64,000 nucleotides of DNA from JAHBVY01 sp964415255 (GTDB lineage Bacteria; Myxococcota_A; Polyangia; Polyangiales; Polyangiaceae). Below are positions 50,159-57,758 of this stretch, in pieces (positions within the stretch are counted from its first letter, which is position 1; every line of letters starts with the position of its first letter). The stretch is from positions 35,337 through 99,336 of the forward strand of contig CAYQAC010000003.1 in NCBI GenBank assembly GCA_964415255.1, written 5' to 3'. The position numbers and the translations under genes are program-made. The notes under the pieces are model-generated. The model saw only the letters and a list, made by a program, of their open reading frames with translations. It was not told the DNA's origin and made no database searches.

Positions 50159-51574
50159 ATGCGGTGGCTGCTGCTCGTGAGCCTGTGCGCCGTCGCCTGC
50201 CGTGGGGAGGTGCAGGAGTCGCCGCGCACCGCGCGCAGCGCGCCGTCCGTCGCAGCGCCGCCGAGCGCAGAGCCCGGCGCTTCGGACGCCGCGGGCGACG
50301 CACCCAAGCAGGACGTATCCCTGACGAAACGCGCGCACGCGCCGCGCTACCCATTCGGCGCCGTCCACTCGCCGATCGACGCTCGGCAGGTGGCTGCCTG
50401 GGAGGCGCACGTCGCCCTCCACCCAGGGCTCCGTGAAGATCGCTTCATGAAGGTGGGCGACTCCATCACGGCCAGCGGCGACAGCCTGTTCTGCATTGGG
50501 CGCCCGCAGACGCTGAAGGCGCTCGCAGCGGCGTCAGGCGCGGGGCAGCCAGCTGAGGACGCAGGACGACAAGCAGTGCAGCTGACGAAAACCGCCGCGC
50601 TGCACCAAGCGGCGCTCCACTTCGGCGCCGGGGGCCCGTACGGGGGCTCCTTCGGGCGCACCAGCGCGGCTGCGGTGGTCGGTTGGAGCGCGCACAGCGC
50701 GCTGTTCGGTGGCCTACGTCAGGAGCAGCAGGCGCTGCGAGCACGCTACGCCTTGATTCAGTTCGGCACCAACGACATCGAGGTGGGCCAGCTCCACCAC
50801 TACGCGGACAAGCTGTTCGACGTGGTGGAGGCGGTGCACCGCGAGGGCGCGCTGCCGGTGCTCTACACCATCCCTAGCCGCGCCGATCGCGCGCGCTCGG
50901 CGGCGGAGGTGCCGCGCTACAACGCCGTGATCCGCGGGCTGGCGCAGGCCTTTGAGGCGCCCCTGGTCGATCTCCACCTGGCGCTCTCCAGCTTGCCGCG
51001 GCGCGGGCTCTCCGGCGACGGCATCCACCCCACCACCACCAGCGGTCCCGCTGGTCGCGCGCCGTGTGACTTCAGCCCTCAGGGGTTAGAGGCGGGGTAC
51101 AACCTCCGCAATCACCTCACCCTGGAGGTGCTCGCGCGCCTGCTCGCGGCGCGCGCTGGTCAGTTAGGAGAGGCGCGCCGCTCGGTCGAGTGGTCAGGTG
51201 ATGGAACAAACAGTAGGCCTTACGAGTCGCCCAGCTGGCCGCTCATCGACTTCAGCGCACTGGCGGCGGAGCTGCCGGCGGGGCCTTGTGGTGGTGCGGC
51301 GCGCGGCGCGAGCTACCGCGTGCGCCTCACGGAGCGCGCCCGGGTGGAGCTGCTCGGCTTCGATCGTGAGGTGGCGCGCGATGTGGTGCTCTTCTCGGAG
51401 GCTGAGCCCCAGCGCTGCCTCGGGAAGGACGCGCGGCGCCTGCGCCTCACGTTGCCTGCCGGGAGTTACCGCGTGGAGCTGCGGGAGGTGAAGGCGTCTC
51501 CTGAGGAGGCACCTGGGTCGCGCAGCGCGCTCGAGGTTGGCTCGCTGTTGGTCGCGCGCATCGACGGTGAGTGA
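50159..51574 (+). CDS. Lipoprotein SGNH/GDSL-family hydrolase
   Basis: A 471-aa lipoprotein: MRWLLLVSLCAVACRG (lipobox AVAC, Cys14), an Ala/Ser/Pro linker to ~75, then an SGNH-type domain. Motifs are KVGDSITASGDSLFC (block I with nucleophile Ser), GGSFGRTS, LIQFGTNDIEVGQ (block III Asn) and SGDGIHPT (block V Asp-x-x-His). The C-terminal ~115 residues (~355-470) form a separate beta-rich domain (ASYRVRLTERARVELLGF, LRLTLPAGSYRVELREV) resembling bacterial pre-peptidase-type modules. SGNH enzymes deacylate lipids or O-acetylated glycans. The substrate here is unknown. Confidence 0.82.
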   Translation: MRWLLLVSLCAVACRGEVQESPRTARSAPSVAAPPSAEPGASDAAGDAPKQDVSLTKRAHAPRYPFGAVHSPIDARQVAAWEAHVALHPGLREDRFMKVGDSITASGDSLFCIGRPQTLKALAAASGAGQPAEDAGRQAVQLTKTAALHQAALHFGAGGPYGGSFGRTSAAAVVGWSAHSALFGGLRQEQQALRARYALIQFGTNDIEVGQLHHYADKLFDVVEAVHREGALPVLYTIPSRADRARSAAEVPRYNAVIRGLAQAFEAPLVDLHLALSSLPRRGLSGDGIHPTTTSGPAGRAPCDFSPQGLEAGYNLRNHLTLEVLARLLAARAGQLGEARRSVEWSGDGTNSRPYESPSWPLIDFSALAAELPAGPCGGAARGASYRVRLTERARVELLGFDREVARDVVLFSEAEPQRCLGKDARRLRLTLPAGSYRVELREVKASPEEAPGSRSALEVGSLLVARIDGE

Positions 51575-51605
51575 CTGCGTGGACGAGCGGCGTCGCGCGC
51601 CTCTA

Positions 51606-51622
51606 CCAACCCCCAAACCCCG
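51606..51622 (-). repeat. G-rich dispersed repeat copy (CCAACCCCCAAACCCCG)
   Basis: In the 166-bp gap between the SGNH hydrolase stop and the lipase-like gene start. Confidence 0.5.
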
Positions 51623-51740
51623 AGCTCCGAGCGCTGCGCGCAGGCGATACGGTGGCTCGCGCTGCGAGCGTTGTTTGGTTGCTCGCGGCGCCCGCAGCGG
51701 AGCGGAGCGCGTCGTTCATCGGCTGAGCGGTGGGTGTGCT

Positions 51741-52901
51741 ATGGGGCGCGTGATGTCGACGTCGCCCACTGTGCCTGAGCCCGCTGCTCGCATCTACCTC
51801 ATCCCGGGCATGTTCGGGTTCGGTACGCTCGCCGGGTTCGATTACTTCGTGCACCTGCGTCACGCGCTGCAGAAGAGCTGGCGGCGCCGGGGGAAGGAGG
51901 TCGCCATCGAGGTGGTCCCCACGCCGCCCACCTCATCCATCCGTTACCGTGCGGCAATGCTCGCGGCTCAGGTGAGCGCCCACGCGACGGACGGCCTGCC
52001 CATCCACCTGATCGGCCACTCCACGGGCGGCCTGGACGCTCGCCTCGCGCTCTCGCCCACCACGAACCTGCCGGTGAAGGCTGGGCAGCTCGACTGGGCA
52101 CAGCGCGTAGAGTCGCTGGTCACGCTCAGCACGCCGCACTACGGCACGCCGCTCGCCGGCTACTTCGCCACCGTGAGCGGCACGCGGGTGCTCTACGCGC
52201 TCAGCTTGCTCACCGTGGTGTCCTTGTCCGCCTCGGAGCCGTCGCTCGCGGTGTTCTCGCGCCTGCTCGCGGCGCTCGGCGGGGTGGATCAGCTGCTCGG
52301 CGGTGACTCACGCCTCATCAGCCGCGCGACGGACATGGTCCTCCGCTACGTTGACCACAATGGCCGTGGGGAAATTCGCGACTTTCTCTCCAAGGTGCGG
52401 CTCGATCAAGGCGGCGTGATCCAGCTGATGCCAGAGGCGCTGGATCTCTTCAACGCGGCGACGGAGGACTGCGACCACGTGCGCTACGGCTGCGTGGCCG
52501 CGGCGGCGCCGCCCCCCGTTTCCTTGCGGATCGCTAAGAAAGTAAGGTCTCCTTACGCAGCGCTCACCGCGGGGGTGTACTCCACGCTCTACACCTTCAC
52601 CTCTCAGGCGCACAAGCGCTACCCCTACGCCACGCCGACGCCGGCGGAGCGCGCGCAGCTGCTCGCTGGGGTGCGCCAAGAGGTGGATGACCGCAGCAAC
52701 GACGGCGTGGTGCCGACGCTCAGCATGCTGTGGGGCAAGCTGCTGTGGGCCGGTGAGGCCGACCACCTGGACATGCTGGGGCATTTCCATGACGATACAC
52801 CCAGCACCCTCCACACGGATTGGATGACCAGCGGCGCCCACTTCGGGGTGGACCGCTTCGAGGACATCATCGAGCGCGTGGTCGGCTTCCAGTGGGGGTA
52901 G
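51741..52901 (+). CDS. Triacylglycerol-lipase/esterase-like alpha/beta hydrolase
   Basis: About 386 aa from ATG 51741 (a second ATG at 51753 is possible). After a short leader the core starts ARIYLIPGMFGFGTLAGFDY (oxyanion-type loop) and carries the nucleophile elbow LIGHSTGGLDARLAL and LVTLSTPHYGTPLAGYFA, a pattern typical of LipA/PHA-depolymerase-like and lecithin:cholesterol-acyltransferase-type lipases. A candidate Asp/His pair lies in RSNDGVVPTLSMLW and MLGHFHDD. No signal peptide or lipobox is seen, so it is probably cytoplasmic. A strong inverted repeat follows the stop (52904-52920). Substrate unknown. Confidence 0.85.
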   Translation: MGRVMSTSPTVPEPAARIYLIPGMFGFGTLAGFDYFVHLRHALQKSWRRRGKEVAIEVVPTPPTSSIRYRAAMLAAQVSAHATDGLPIHLIGHSTGGLDARLALSPTTNLPVKAGQLDWAQRVESLVTLSTPHYGTPLAGYFATVSGTRVLYALSLLTVVSLSASEPSLAVFSRLLAALGGVDQLLGGDSRLISRATDMVLRYVDHNGRGEIRDFLSKVRLDQGGVIQLMPEALDLFNAATEDCDHVRYGCVAAAAPPPVSLRIAKKVRSPYAALTAGVYSTLYTFTSQAHKRYPYATPTPAERAQLLAGVRQEVDDRSNDGVVPTLSMLWGKLLWAGEADHLDMLGHFHDDTPSTLHTDWMTSGAHFGVDRFEDIIERVVGFQWG

Positions 52902-52903
52902 CG

Positions 52904-52920
52904 CGACGAGCGGCTCGTCG
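52904..52920 (+). terminator. Hairpin CGACGAGC-GGCTCGTCG after lipase-like gene
   Basis: The inverted repeat begins two bases after the TAG stop; a T-rich run (TTCGTCGTCATC) follows loosely. A probable terminator by position. Confidence 0.5.
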
Positions 52921-53042
52921 TTCGTCGTCATCAATCTAGCGATTTTCGCCGTGTGAAGCAGCGGCTCGCGTGGCCACGGCCTGATCGGCGCGCTAGGCGA
53001 GCTGACGCTGCACCGGGCGCCGGTTCCTGGCATACTCGGGGG

Positions 53043-53882
53043 GTGAAACGACTCATCGGGGCGGTGGTGGTGGTGCTGGTTGGCTGTGGCGGCGGTGGTG
53101 GCTCGGGGCTCGGCGGTGCAGCCGGCGCGAGCGGCGCGGCGGGGGCAGGGGCTTCTGGCGGCTCAGGCGCTTCCGGTGGTTCGGGTGCTTCTGGCGGCTC
53201 AGGCGCTTCCGGTGGCTCAGGCGCTTCCGGTGGCTCAGGCGCTTCCGGTGGCTCAGGCGGCTCAGCGACGACGTGCTCCGAGGAGCCGGAGCACACGGGC
53301 GAGGGGACGTACTACGACGCCGACGGCACCGGGAACTGCAGTTTTGACGCATCGCCTGACGACATGCTCGTGGGCGCGATGAATCAGGCTGACTATCAAG
53401 GCTCCGCGGCGTGTGGGCGCTGCGCGGAGGCGAGCGGCCCGAACGGCTCAGTCACCGTGCGCATCGTGGATCGCTGCCCCGAGTGCAAGCCGGGCGATAT
53501 TGACTTCAGCCCTCAGGCGTTTGAGCGCATCGCGGAGATGCGCGCCGGGCGCGTCCCCATCACGTGGCGTTACGTGCCCTGTGAGGTGCCGGGCACCATC
53601 AGCTATCGCTACAAAGAGGGCAGTAGTCAGTGGTGGGTGGGTATTCAAGTGCGCGGCCACCGCCACGGCATCGCGCGCTTTGAAGCAGCTGAGGGCGACG
53701 GCGCGTTTCAAGAGGTCCCGCGGGAGAATTACAACTACTTCGTGGCCACGGGCGGCCTCGGGCCGGGCCCCTTCACCTTCCGCCTGACGGACGTGTACGG
53801 CCACCAAGTGGTGCATCAGGGTGTGCCCTTGGTGGATGCCACGGTGGTCCCCGGCGGCGAGCAGCTGCCAGTGTGCGAGTAG
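53043..53882 (+). CDS. Expansin-like lipoprotein
   Basis: A 279-aa protein from GTG 53043 (VKRLIGAVVVVLVGC, lipobox LVGC), followed by a GGSGASGGSGAS linker encoded by tandem ggcgcttccggtggctca units. The first domain is a double-psi beta-barrel of the bacterial expansin (EXLX) type: HTGEGTYYDADGTGNCSF, CGRCAEASG, VRIVDRCPECKPGDIDFSPQ with the key Asp of DIDFS, and PITWRYVPCEV. The second (~190-279) matches the expansin carbohydrate-binding domain with aromatic residues (SSQWWVGIQVRGHRHG). Expansins loosen cellulose or peptidoglycan non-hydrolytically. Here it would be displayed on the cell surface. Confidence 0.88.
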   Translation: MKRLIGAVVVVLVGCGGGGGSGLGGAAGASGAAGAGASGGSGASGGSGASGGSGASGGSGASGGSGASGGSGGSATTCSEEPEHTGEGTYYDADGTGNCSFDASPDDMLVGAMNQADYQGSAACGRCAEASGPNGSVTVRIVDRCPECKPGDIDFSPQAFERIAEMRAGRVPITWRYVPCEVPGTISYRYKEGSSQWWVGIQVRGHRHGIARFEAAEGDGAFQEVPRENYNYFVATGGLGPGPFTFRLTDVYGHQVVHQGVPLVDATVVPGGEQLPVCE

Positions 53883-53903
53883 CGCGCCAACAGTCAGCTT
53901 AAC

Positions 53904-54653
53904 TCACCAATACTTCTCAAAGCTCACATGCCCTGGTTGGCGCGCTCGGTGTTTGCGCAGGCCGAGGCCTTCGAGCGCCTTGCGGGCGTCGTCGATCATC
54001 TGGGGGTTGCCGCATAAGAGCACTTGGCTGTGGTCCGGGTGCAGCTCGCGCGCGGCGCGGGCCGTGAGGCGGCCGTCGGTGATGGCGCTGGGGATGCGCC
54101 CGGAGAGTCCTCCTTCAGGGGGCTCTTCGCGGCTCACGCACGGCACGTAATCGAACTGTTCGGGGCGCGCTGCGCGGAGCGCCATCAACTCCTCGGCGTA
54201 AGCCAGGTGGCTCCGTTCGCGCACGCCGTGCACCAGCGTGACGTGGCTGAAGTGGCTCCACAGCTCGCCGGCGCGGAGGAGCGAGATGAACGGCCCGATG
54301 CCAGTGCCCGTCGCGAGCAGCCAACCCTGTTGCGCCTGAGGCACGTAGCGCAGCGTGAAGAAGCCTTGCGGCTTCGGGTCGAGCTCGAGGGTGTCACCGG
54401 GGCAGAGCTGGAACAGGCCGGGCGTGAGCCCACCGCCGGTCACCTCAGTGATGATGAACTCAAGCGGCGCGCCCGGCGCCGAGGCGGCGGAGTACGAGCG
54501 CCGCACCTTGGTGCCGTCTGTGTCCTCGCCGTCACTCGTGGGCAGCGACAGATTGAAGAACTGGCCGGCGTCGAAGCTCACGGCCTCACTGAGACGAAAG
54601 GTCGCGAGGCCGGGCGCCCAGTCATGTCTCTCAAGCAGGGTGACGGCTGACAT
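53904..54653 (-). CDS. fpr: Ferredoxin-NADP+ reductase
   Basis: A 249-aa flavoenzyme moving electrons between NADPH and ferredoxin or flavodoxin. The FAD-binding domain contains RRSYSAASAPG and GGGLTPGLFQLCPGD. The NADP domain has LLATGTGIGPFISLLR, LVHGVRERSHLAYAEEL and VLLCGNPQMIDDARKALE, and the protein ends GHVSFEKYW, whose C-terminal aromatic residue is the family signature. Length matches bacterial Fpr enzymes. It sits convergent with the expansin gene. In this setting it may supply electrons for radical SAM or redox-stress enzymes, but nothing in the sequence links it specifically. Confidence 0.93.
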   Translation of the reverse strand: MSAVTLLERHDWAPGLATFRLSEAVSFDAGQFFNLSLPTSDGEDTDGTKVRRSYSAASAPGAPLEFIITEVTGGGLTPGLFQLCPGDTLELDPKPQGFFTLRYVPQAQQGWLLATGTGIGPFISLLRAGELWSHFSHVTLVHGVRERSHLAYAEELMALRAARPEQFDYVPCVSREEPPEGGLSGRIPSAITDGRLTARAARELHPDHSQVLLCGNPQMIDDARKALEGLGLRKHRARQPGHVSFEKYW

Positions 54654-54713
54654 CCTCCCGTCCTAGAGCCATCCGCCTCGCGTTACCAGCGCCGATCCGC
54701 TACGCTGTGGCGC

Positions 54714-55277
54714 GTGTCGTCGCAGTCTTGGGATGATGAGGCCACGGTTGTTTGGTCACCCCCCGAGTGGTTGGAGGAGGACCCAAGCCGCCAGGCGGGT
54801 CTAGCGGCGCAGGCCGGTCTAGCGGCGCAGGCTGGCCCAAGCGCGCAAGGCCGCCCCAGCGTCCCTGAGCTAGAGCGCCCCGCGCTCGAGGTGGAGACGC
54901 GCACCCTGAACGGACCGGGGGCGCTCGCCAGCGTGCGTAGGGCCTACGAGATCTGGACGAAGAACCGCGTCTACATCTTGGACGCATCGCTCCGCTGCAT
55001 CGAGGTCGTCGATCTTGCGACCGGCGTCAGTAACCCTCACCATCCATTCCTCGGCGCGCGCTGCGCAGGCGGTCGTGATCACGCGCAGGCTGAGCTCTCC
55101 TTCCCGCTCCCGGCGCTCGGCTCTGAGGCGGTGTTTCAGAAGAAGGACAGCGCCTCGTCCCGTGTTCGCCTGAGCGTCACCTCAGGGGTGGTGCGCGTCA
55201 TCCTCCACATGAGCCGCGTGAAGGTCCCGAAGGAGCAAGCCGACCAAGTGTGGGGCAAGATCTCCACCTGGGCTTGA
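54714..55277 (+). CDS. Hypothetical protein with Ala/Gly-rich N-terminus
   Basis: A 187-aa protein starting at GTG 54714. The first ~50 residues are acidic and contain three AGLAAQ-type repeats (QAGLAAQAGLAAQAGPSAQG) and are probably disordered. The folded remainder includes ASVRRAYEIWTKNRVYILDA, SLRCIEVVDLATGVSNPHHP, FLGARCAGGRDH and a late SRVRLSVTSGVVRVILHMSR. Similar stand-alone domains occur in other myxobacteria by memory, but I cannot name the family. It has no signal peptide. It is convergent with the PGYGQ-repeat outer-membrane protein and separated from it by a G-rich dispersed repeat (55308-55329). Confidence 0.6.
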   Translation: MSSQSWDDEATVVWSPPEWLEEDPSRQAGLAAQAGLAAQAGPSAQGRPSVPELERPALEVETRTLNGPGALASVRRAYEIWTKNRVYILDASLRCIEVVDLATGVSNPHHPFLGARCAGGRDHAQAELSFPLPALGSEAVFQKKDSASSRVRLSVTSGVVRVILHMSRVKVPKEQADQVWGKISTWA

Positions 55278-55307
55278 GGCGCACGAGCCTCCGCGCGCCG
55301 TGCAGTG

Positions 55308-55329
55308 CGGTGCCAAACCCCCAAACCCT
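55308..55329 (-). repeat. G-rich dispersed repeat copy in convergent gap
   Basis: It reads GCGGTGCC followed by AAACCCCCAAACCC, so on the reverse strand it has the order G-rich core then GGCACCGC, as in the copies at 49277 and 59374. It lies between two convergent genes. Confidence 0.6.
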
Positions 55330-55348
55330 GATAGAGGAGTTCAATTGT

Positions 55349-56248
55349 TCAATTGAACGCCACGCCAAACTCAAGGCGGGTCTCTAAGATGATGGGGTAG
55401 AGCCCGTTGCGGACGTCTCCGAAGCTGCCGCGGCGATTCACCTGGATGTGCAGCTCGCGGTCACAGCCGTTCGGACGCGTGGCGCTGTCGAGGCAGCGCT
55501 CGCTGCTGCCGAGGTGCGTCCCAAGCCCGATCTCGCCGCCGATGGTGACGGGGCCATACTTGCTATAGGAGCCAAAGAAGAAGAGCACCTGAGCCCCGGA
55601 GTCCGTCACTCGATCGAACTCCCCTTGGGCGTCTGAGCCAACGAAGTCATACGACGCGTAGTTGAGGATGCCGCGCAGCACGTAGCCCTCAAGCGGGTCG
55701 TTGAGCCAGAAGCTGGCGCCGATGGAGAGCTCGCTCATGGCGCCGAGGAAGCTCGACTCCTGGTGGATGGTGTCGTCAACACCCTTGAAGTTGAGCATCG
55801 GGGGCTGCTCATTGACGACGAACACCGGCCTCAGCTCCACGCTGAACCACTCCGTCAGCGCGATGTCAGCGCTGATTGGGAGGCGCCCTTGGAGCAGCCA
55901 GTTCAGCGGATCTAGCCGGACGGCCCAGCCCTCAAGCTCGAAGCCCTTACTCTTCTTCTCGGGGGGCGGCGGCGCTGGCTGTTGCGGCCCATAGCCAGGC
56001 TGTTGCCCATAGCCGGGTTGTTGCCCATAGCCAGGCTGCTGCTGTCCATAGCCGGGTTGTTGCCCATAGCCAGGCTGCTGCCCATAGCCAGGCTGCTGCT
56101 GCCCATAGCCTGGGGGGGGCGGCTGACCATAGCCGGGGGGCGGCGGCTGGCCGTAGCCTGGCGGGGGTTGCTGTTGCGCCAGGGCGACGCTCGGCACGAG
56201 CAGGCAGGTGGCGGCGGTGAGGGTGAGTGCCAGGCGTCGAGGATCCAT
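55349..56248 (-). CDS. Outer-membrane protein with Pro-Gly-Tyr-Gln repeat linker
   Basis: About 299 aa from ATG 56248 (MDPRRLALTLTAATCLLVPSVALAQQ signal peptide). Residues ~28-95 are roughly a dozen tandem PGYGQQ/PPPGYGQ units, a flexible hydrophilic linker. The C-terminal ~200 residues (GFELEGWAVRLDPLNWLLQG, FSVELRPVFVVN, SELSIGASFWL) look like a beta-barrel, ending LEFGVAFN with a penultimate Phe typical of outer-membrane barrels. Two cysteines near 250 may pair. The repeats are DNA-encoded with ~15-30-bp periodicity and could vary in number by slippage. Function unknown. Confidence 0.75.
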   Translation of the reverse strand: MDPRRLALTLTAATCLLVPSVALAQQQPPPGYGQPPPPGYGQPPPPGYGQQQPGYGQQPGYGQQPGYGQQQPGYGQQPGYGQQPGYGPQQPAPPPPEKKSKGFELEGWAVRLDPLNWLLQGRLPISADIALTEWFSVELRPVFVVNEQPPMLNFKGVDDTIHQESSFLGAMSELSIGASFWLNDPLEGYVLRGILNYASYDFVGSDAQGEFDRVTDSGAQVLFFFGSYSKYGPVTIGGEIGLGTHLGSSERCLDSATRPNGCDRELHIQVNRRGSFGDVRNGLYPIILETRLEFGVAFN

Positions 56249-56340
56249 CGGCCAGAGCATAGGAGGCAACCGTCGGCGGGGCCAGTCGGAGGCGCCTGCG
56301 CGAGCGCTCGCTCGTGGAAATACCGCTCAGCGCTGAGGTG

Positions 56341-57369
56341 TCAGCCTGTGGGCCGCTCGCCGCGCATGAAGGCCTCGTAGTCCTCCACGTCGCGTCGGCT
56401 GCCGATCACCAGCGGCGCCCGCTCATGCAGGGTGGTGGGGAGCACATCCAGGATCCGCTCGCGCCCAGTGGACGCGCGGCCGCCAGCGGCCTCGAAGATC
56501 ATCGCCATCGGCGCCGCCTCGTAGAGCAGCCGGAGCTTGCCCTGAGGGTTCTTGGTGTCCTCTGGGTACACGAACACCCCACCGCGGAGCAGGGTGCGAT
56601 GCGCGTCGGCCACCAAGGTGCCGACGTAGCGGTGACCATAAGGGCGCCCGGGGCCTTCTCCCTTGATGTACTGGTTCCACGCCATCACCTCCGGGCTCCA
56701 CCGGGCGTGGTTGCCTTCGTTGATGGAGTAGGTGTTGCCGCGCTCGGGGATGCGCATGTCCTCGTGGCTTAAGAAGAACTCCCCCGCGGTGGGATCATAA
56801 GTGAAGCCATGCACGCCGCGCCCGGTGGTGAGCACGATCACGGTGGAGGAGCCGTAGATGACATAGCCCGCGGCCACCAAGTCTGACCCGCGTTGGAGGA
56901 AGGAGGCCTCCGTGGGTGGGCCCGCCTGACGATCAAAGCGAAATAGGCCGAAAATAGTGCCAATCGAGATGTTGACGTCGATGTTGCTTGAGCCATCGAG
57001 CGGGTCGAACACCACCAGGTAACTGCCGGTGGCGTCCGGGAACAAGATGGCGTGGTCGAGCTCCTCAGAGGCGCAGCCCGCGCAGTGTCCGCGCCGCTTC
57101 AGCTGACGGATCAAGGTCTCGTTGGCGATCACATCGAGCTTTTGCACCACCTCACCCTGGACGTTGGTGCCGCCGGTGTGCCCCAGCAGGTCAGCGAGCC
57201 CCGCGCGTCGCACGCGACCGGTGATGAGCTTCGATGACAAAACGATCTGGTTCAAAATCGAGGTGAACGTCCCCGTGGCCGCGGGCGCCTGAAACATCCC
57301 CTCCAAGATGAAGGTCTCGATGGTGGGTGAGTCCGAGACGGACGGGGGGACCCAGGAGTTGGTGAGCAT
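56341..57369 (-). CDS. fbp: Fructose-1,6-bisphosphatase, class I
   Basis: A 342-aa gluconeogenic enzyme that hydrolyses fructose 1,6-bisphosphate to fructose 6-phosphate. The metal/phosphate-binding signature is VVFDPLDGSSNIDVNISIGT, followed by IFGLFRFDRQ. Also visible are CAGCASEELDHAI near the active site, the GLTYDPTAGEF-type region (GFTYDPTAGEFFLSHEDMR) and the C-terminal HERAPLVIGSRRDVEDYEAF typical of class I FBPases. The start ATG gives the usual metal-free N-terminal helix. The ~390-bp gap to the divergent pepA (57370-57758) has no ORF but includes a partial G-rich repeat (57592-57607) and a C-rich hairpin near 57660. Confidence 0.95.
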   Translation of the reverse strand: MLTNSWVPPSVSDSPTIETFILEGMFQAPAATGTFTSILNQIVLSSKLITGRVRRAGLADLLGHTGGTNVQGEVVQKLDVIANETLIRQLKRRGHCAGCASEELDHAILFPDATGSYLVVFDPLDGSSNIDVNISIGTIFGLFRFDRQAGPPTEASFLQRGSDLVAAGYVIYGSSTVIVLTTGRGVHGFTYDPTAGEFFLSHEDMRIPERGNTYSINEGNHARWSPEVMAWNQYIKGEGPGRPYGHRYVGTLVADAHRTLLRGGVFVYPEDTKNPQGKLRLLYEAAPMAMIFEAAGGRASTGRERILDVLPTTLHERAPLVIGSRRDVEDYEAFMRGERPTG

Positions 57370-57758
57370 GGCGGCCTACAAGTGGGGGCGATGGTGGCGA
57401 CAGCGGGAGGCGGGTGGCGTGGTTCAGCGCCGCACCGCGGCTAGCCCAAGGATTGTCGCCGGGCGTTGGGTTTTGGCAACGGGGGAGGTGTCGCGGGGCT
57501 AGGTTAGCGTCTTTCGTGGCGGGTTCTTGGGGGATCGCAGGGTAGCGGTAGCGTCCGTTTGGCCCAGGCGTGCGCTGCTTGGGGAGCAGGGCTCGGGGGT
57601 TTGGCGAGGCGCCACCCGTGGTGTGCAGGAGACCAGTCCTTGGGGAACCGGTTGAAGCCCCCCCCATCGGGGTGCATTATCCGGCGCGGTTCCGCGCTGG
57701 AGCTGTTCGGCCTCGCCGTGACGGCGGGCCACACCCGGATAGAAGGAGACGAGCCGAG

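Noticed and set aside
57592..57700. Possible riboswitch or leader before pepA
   Set aside because: A C-rich hairpin near 57660 is visible, but no conserved riboswitch core could be matched.
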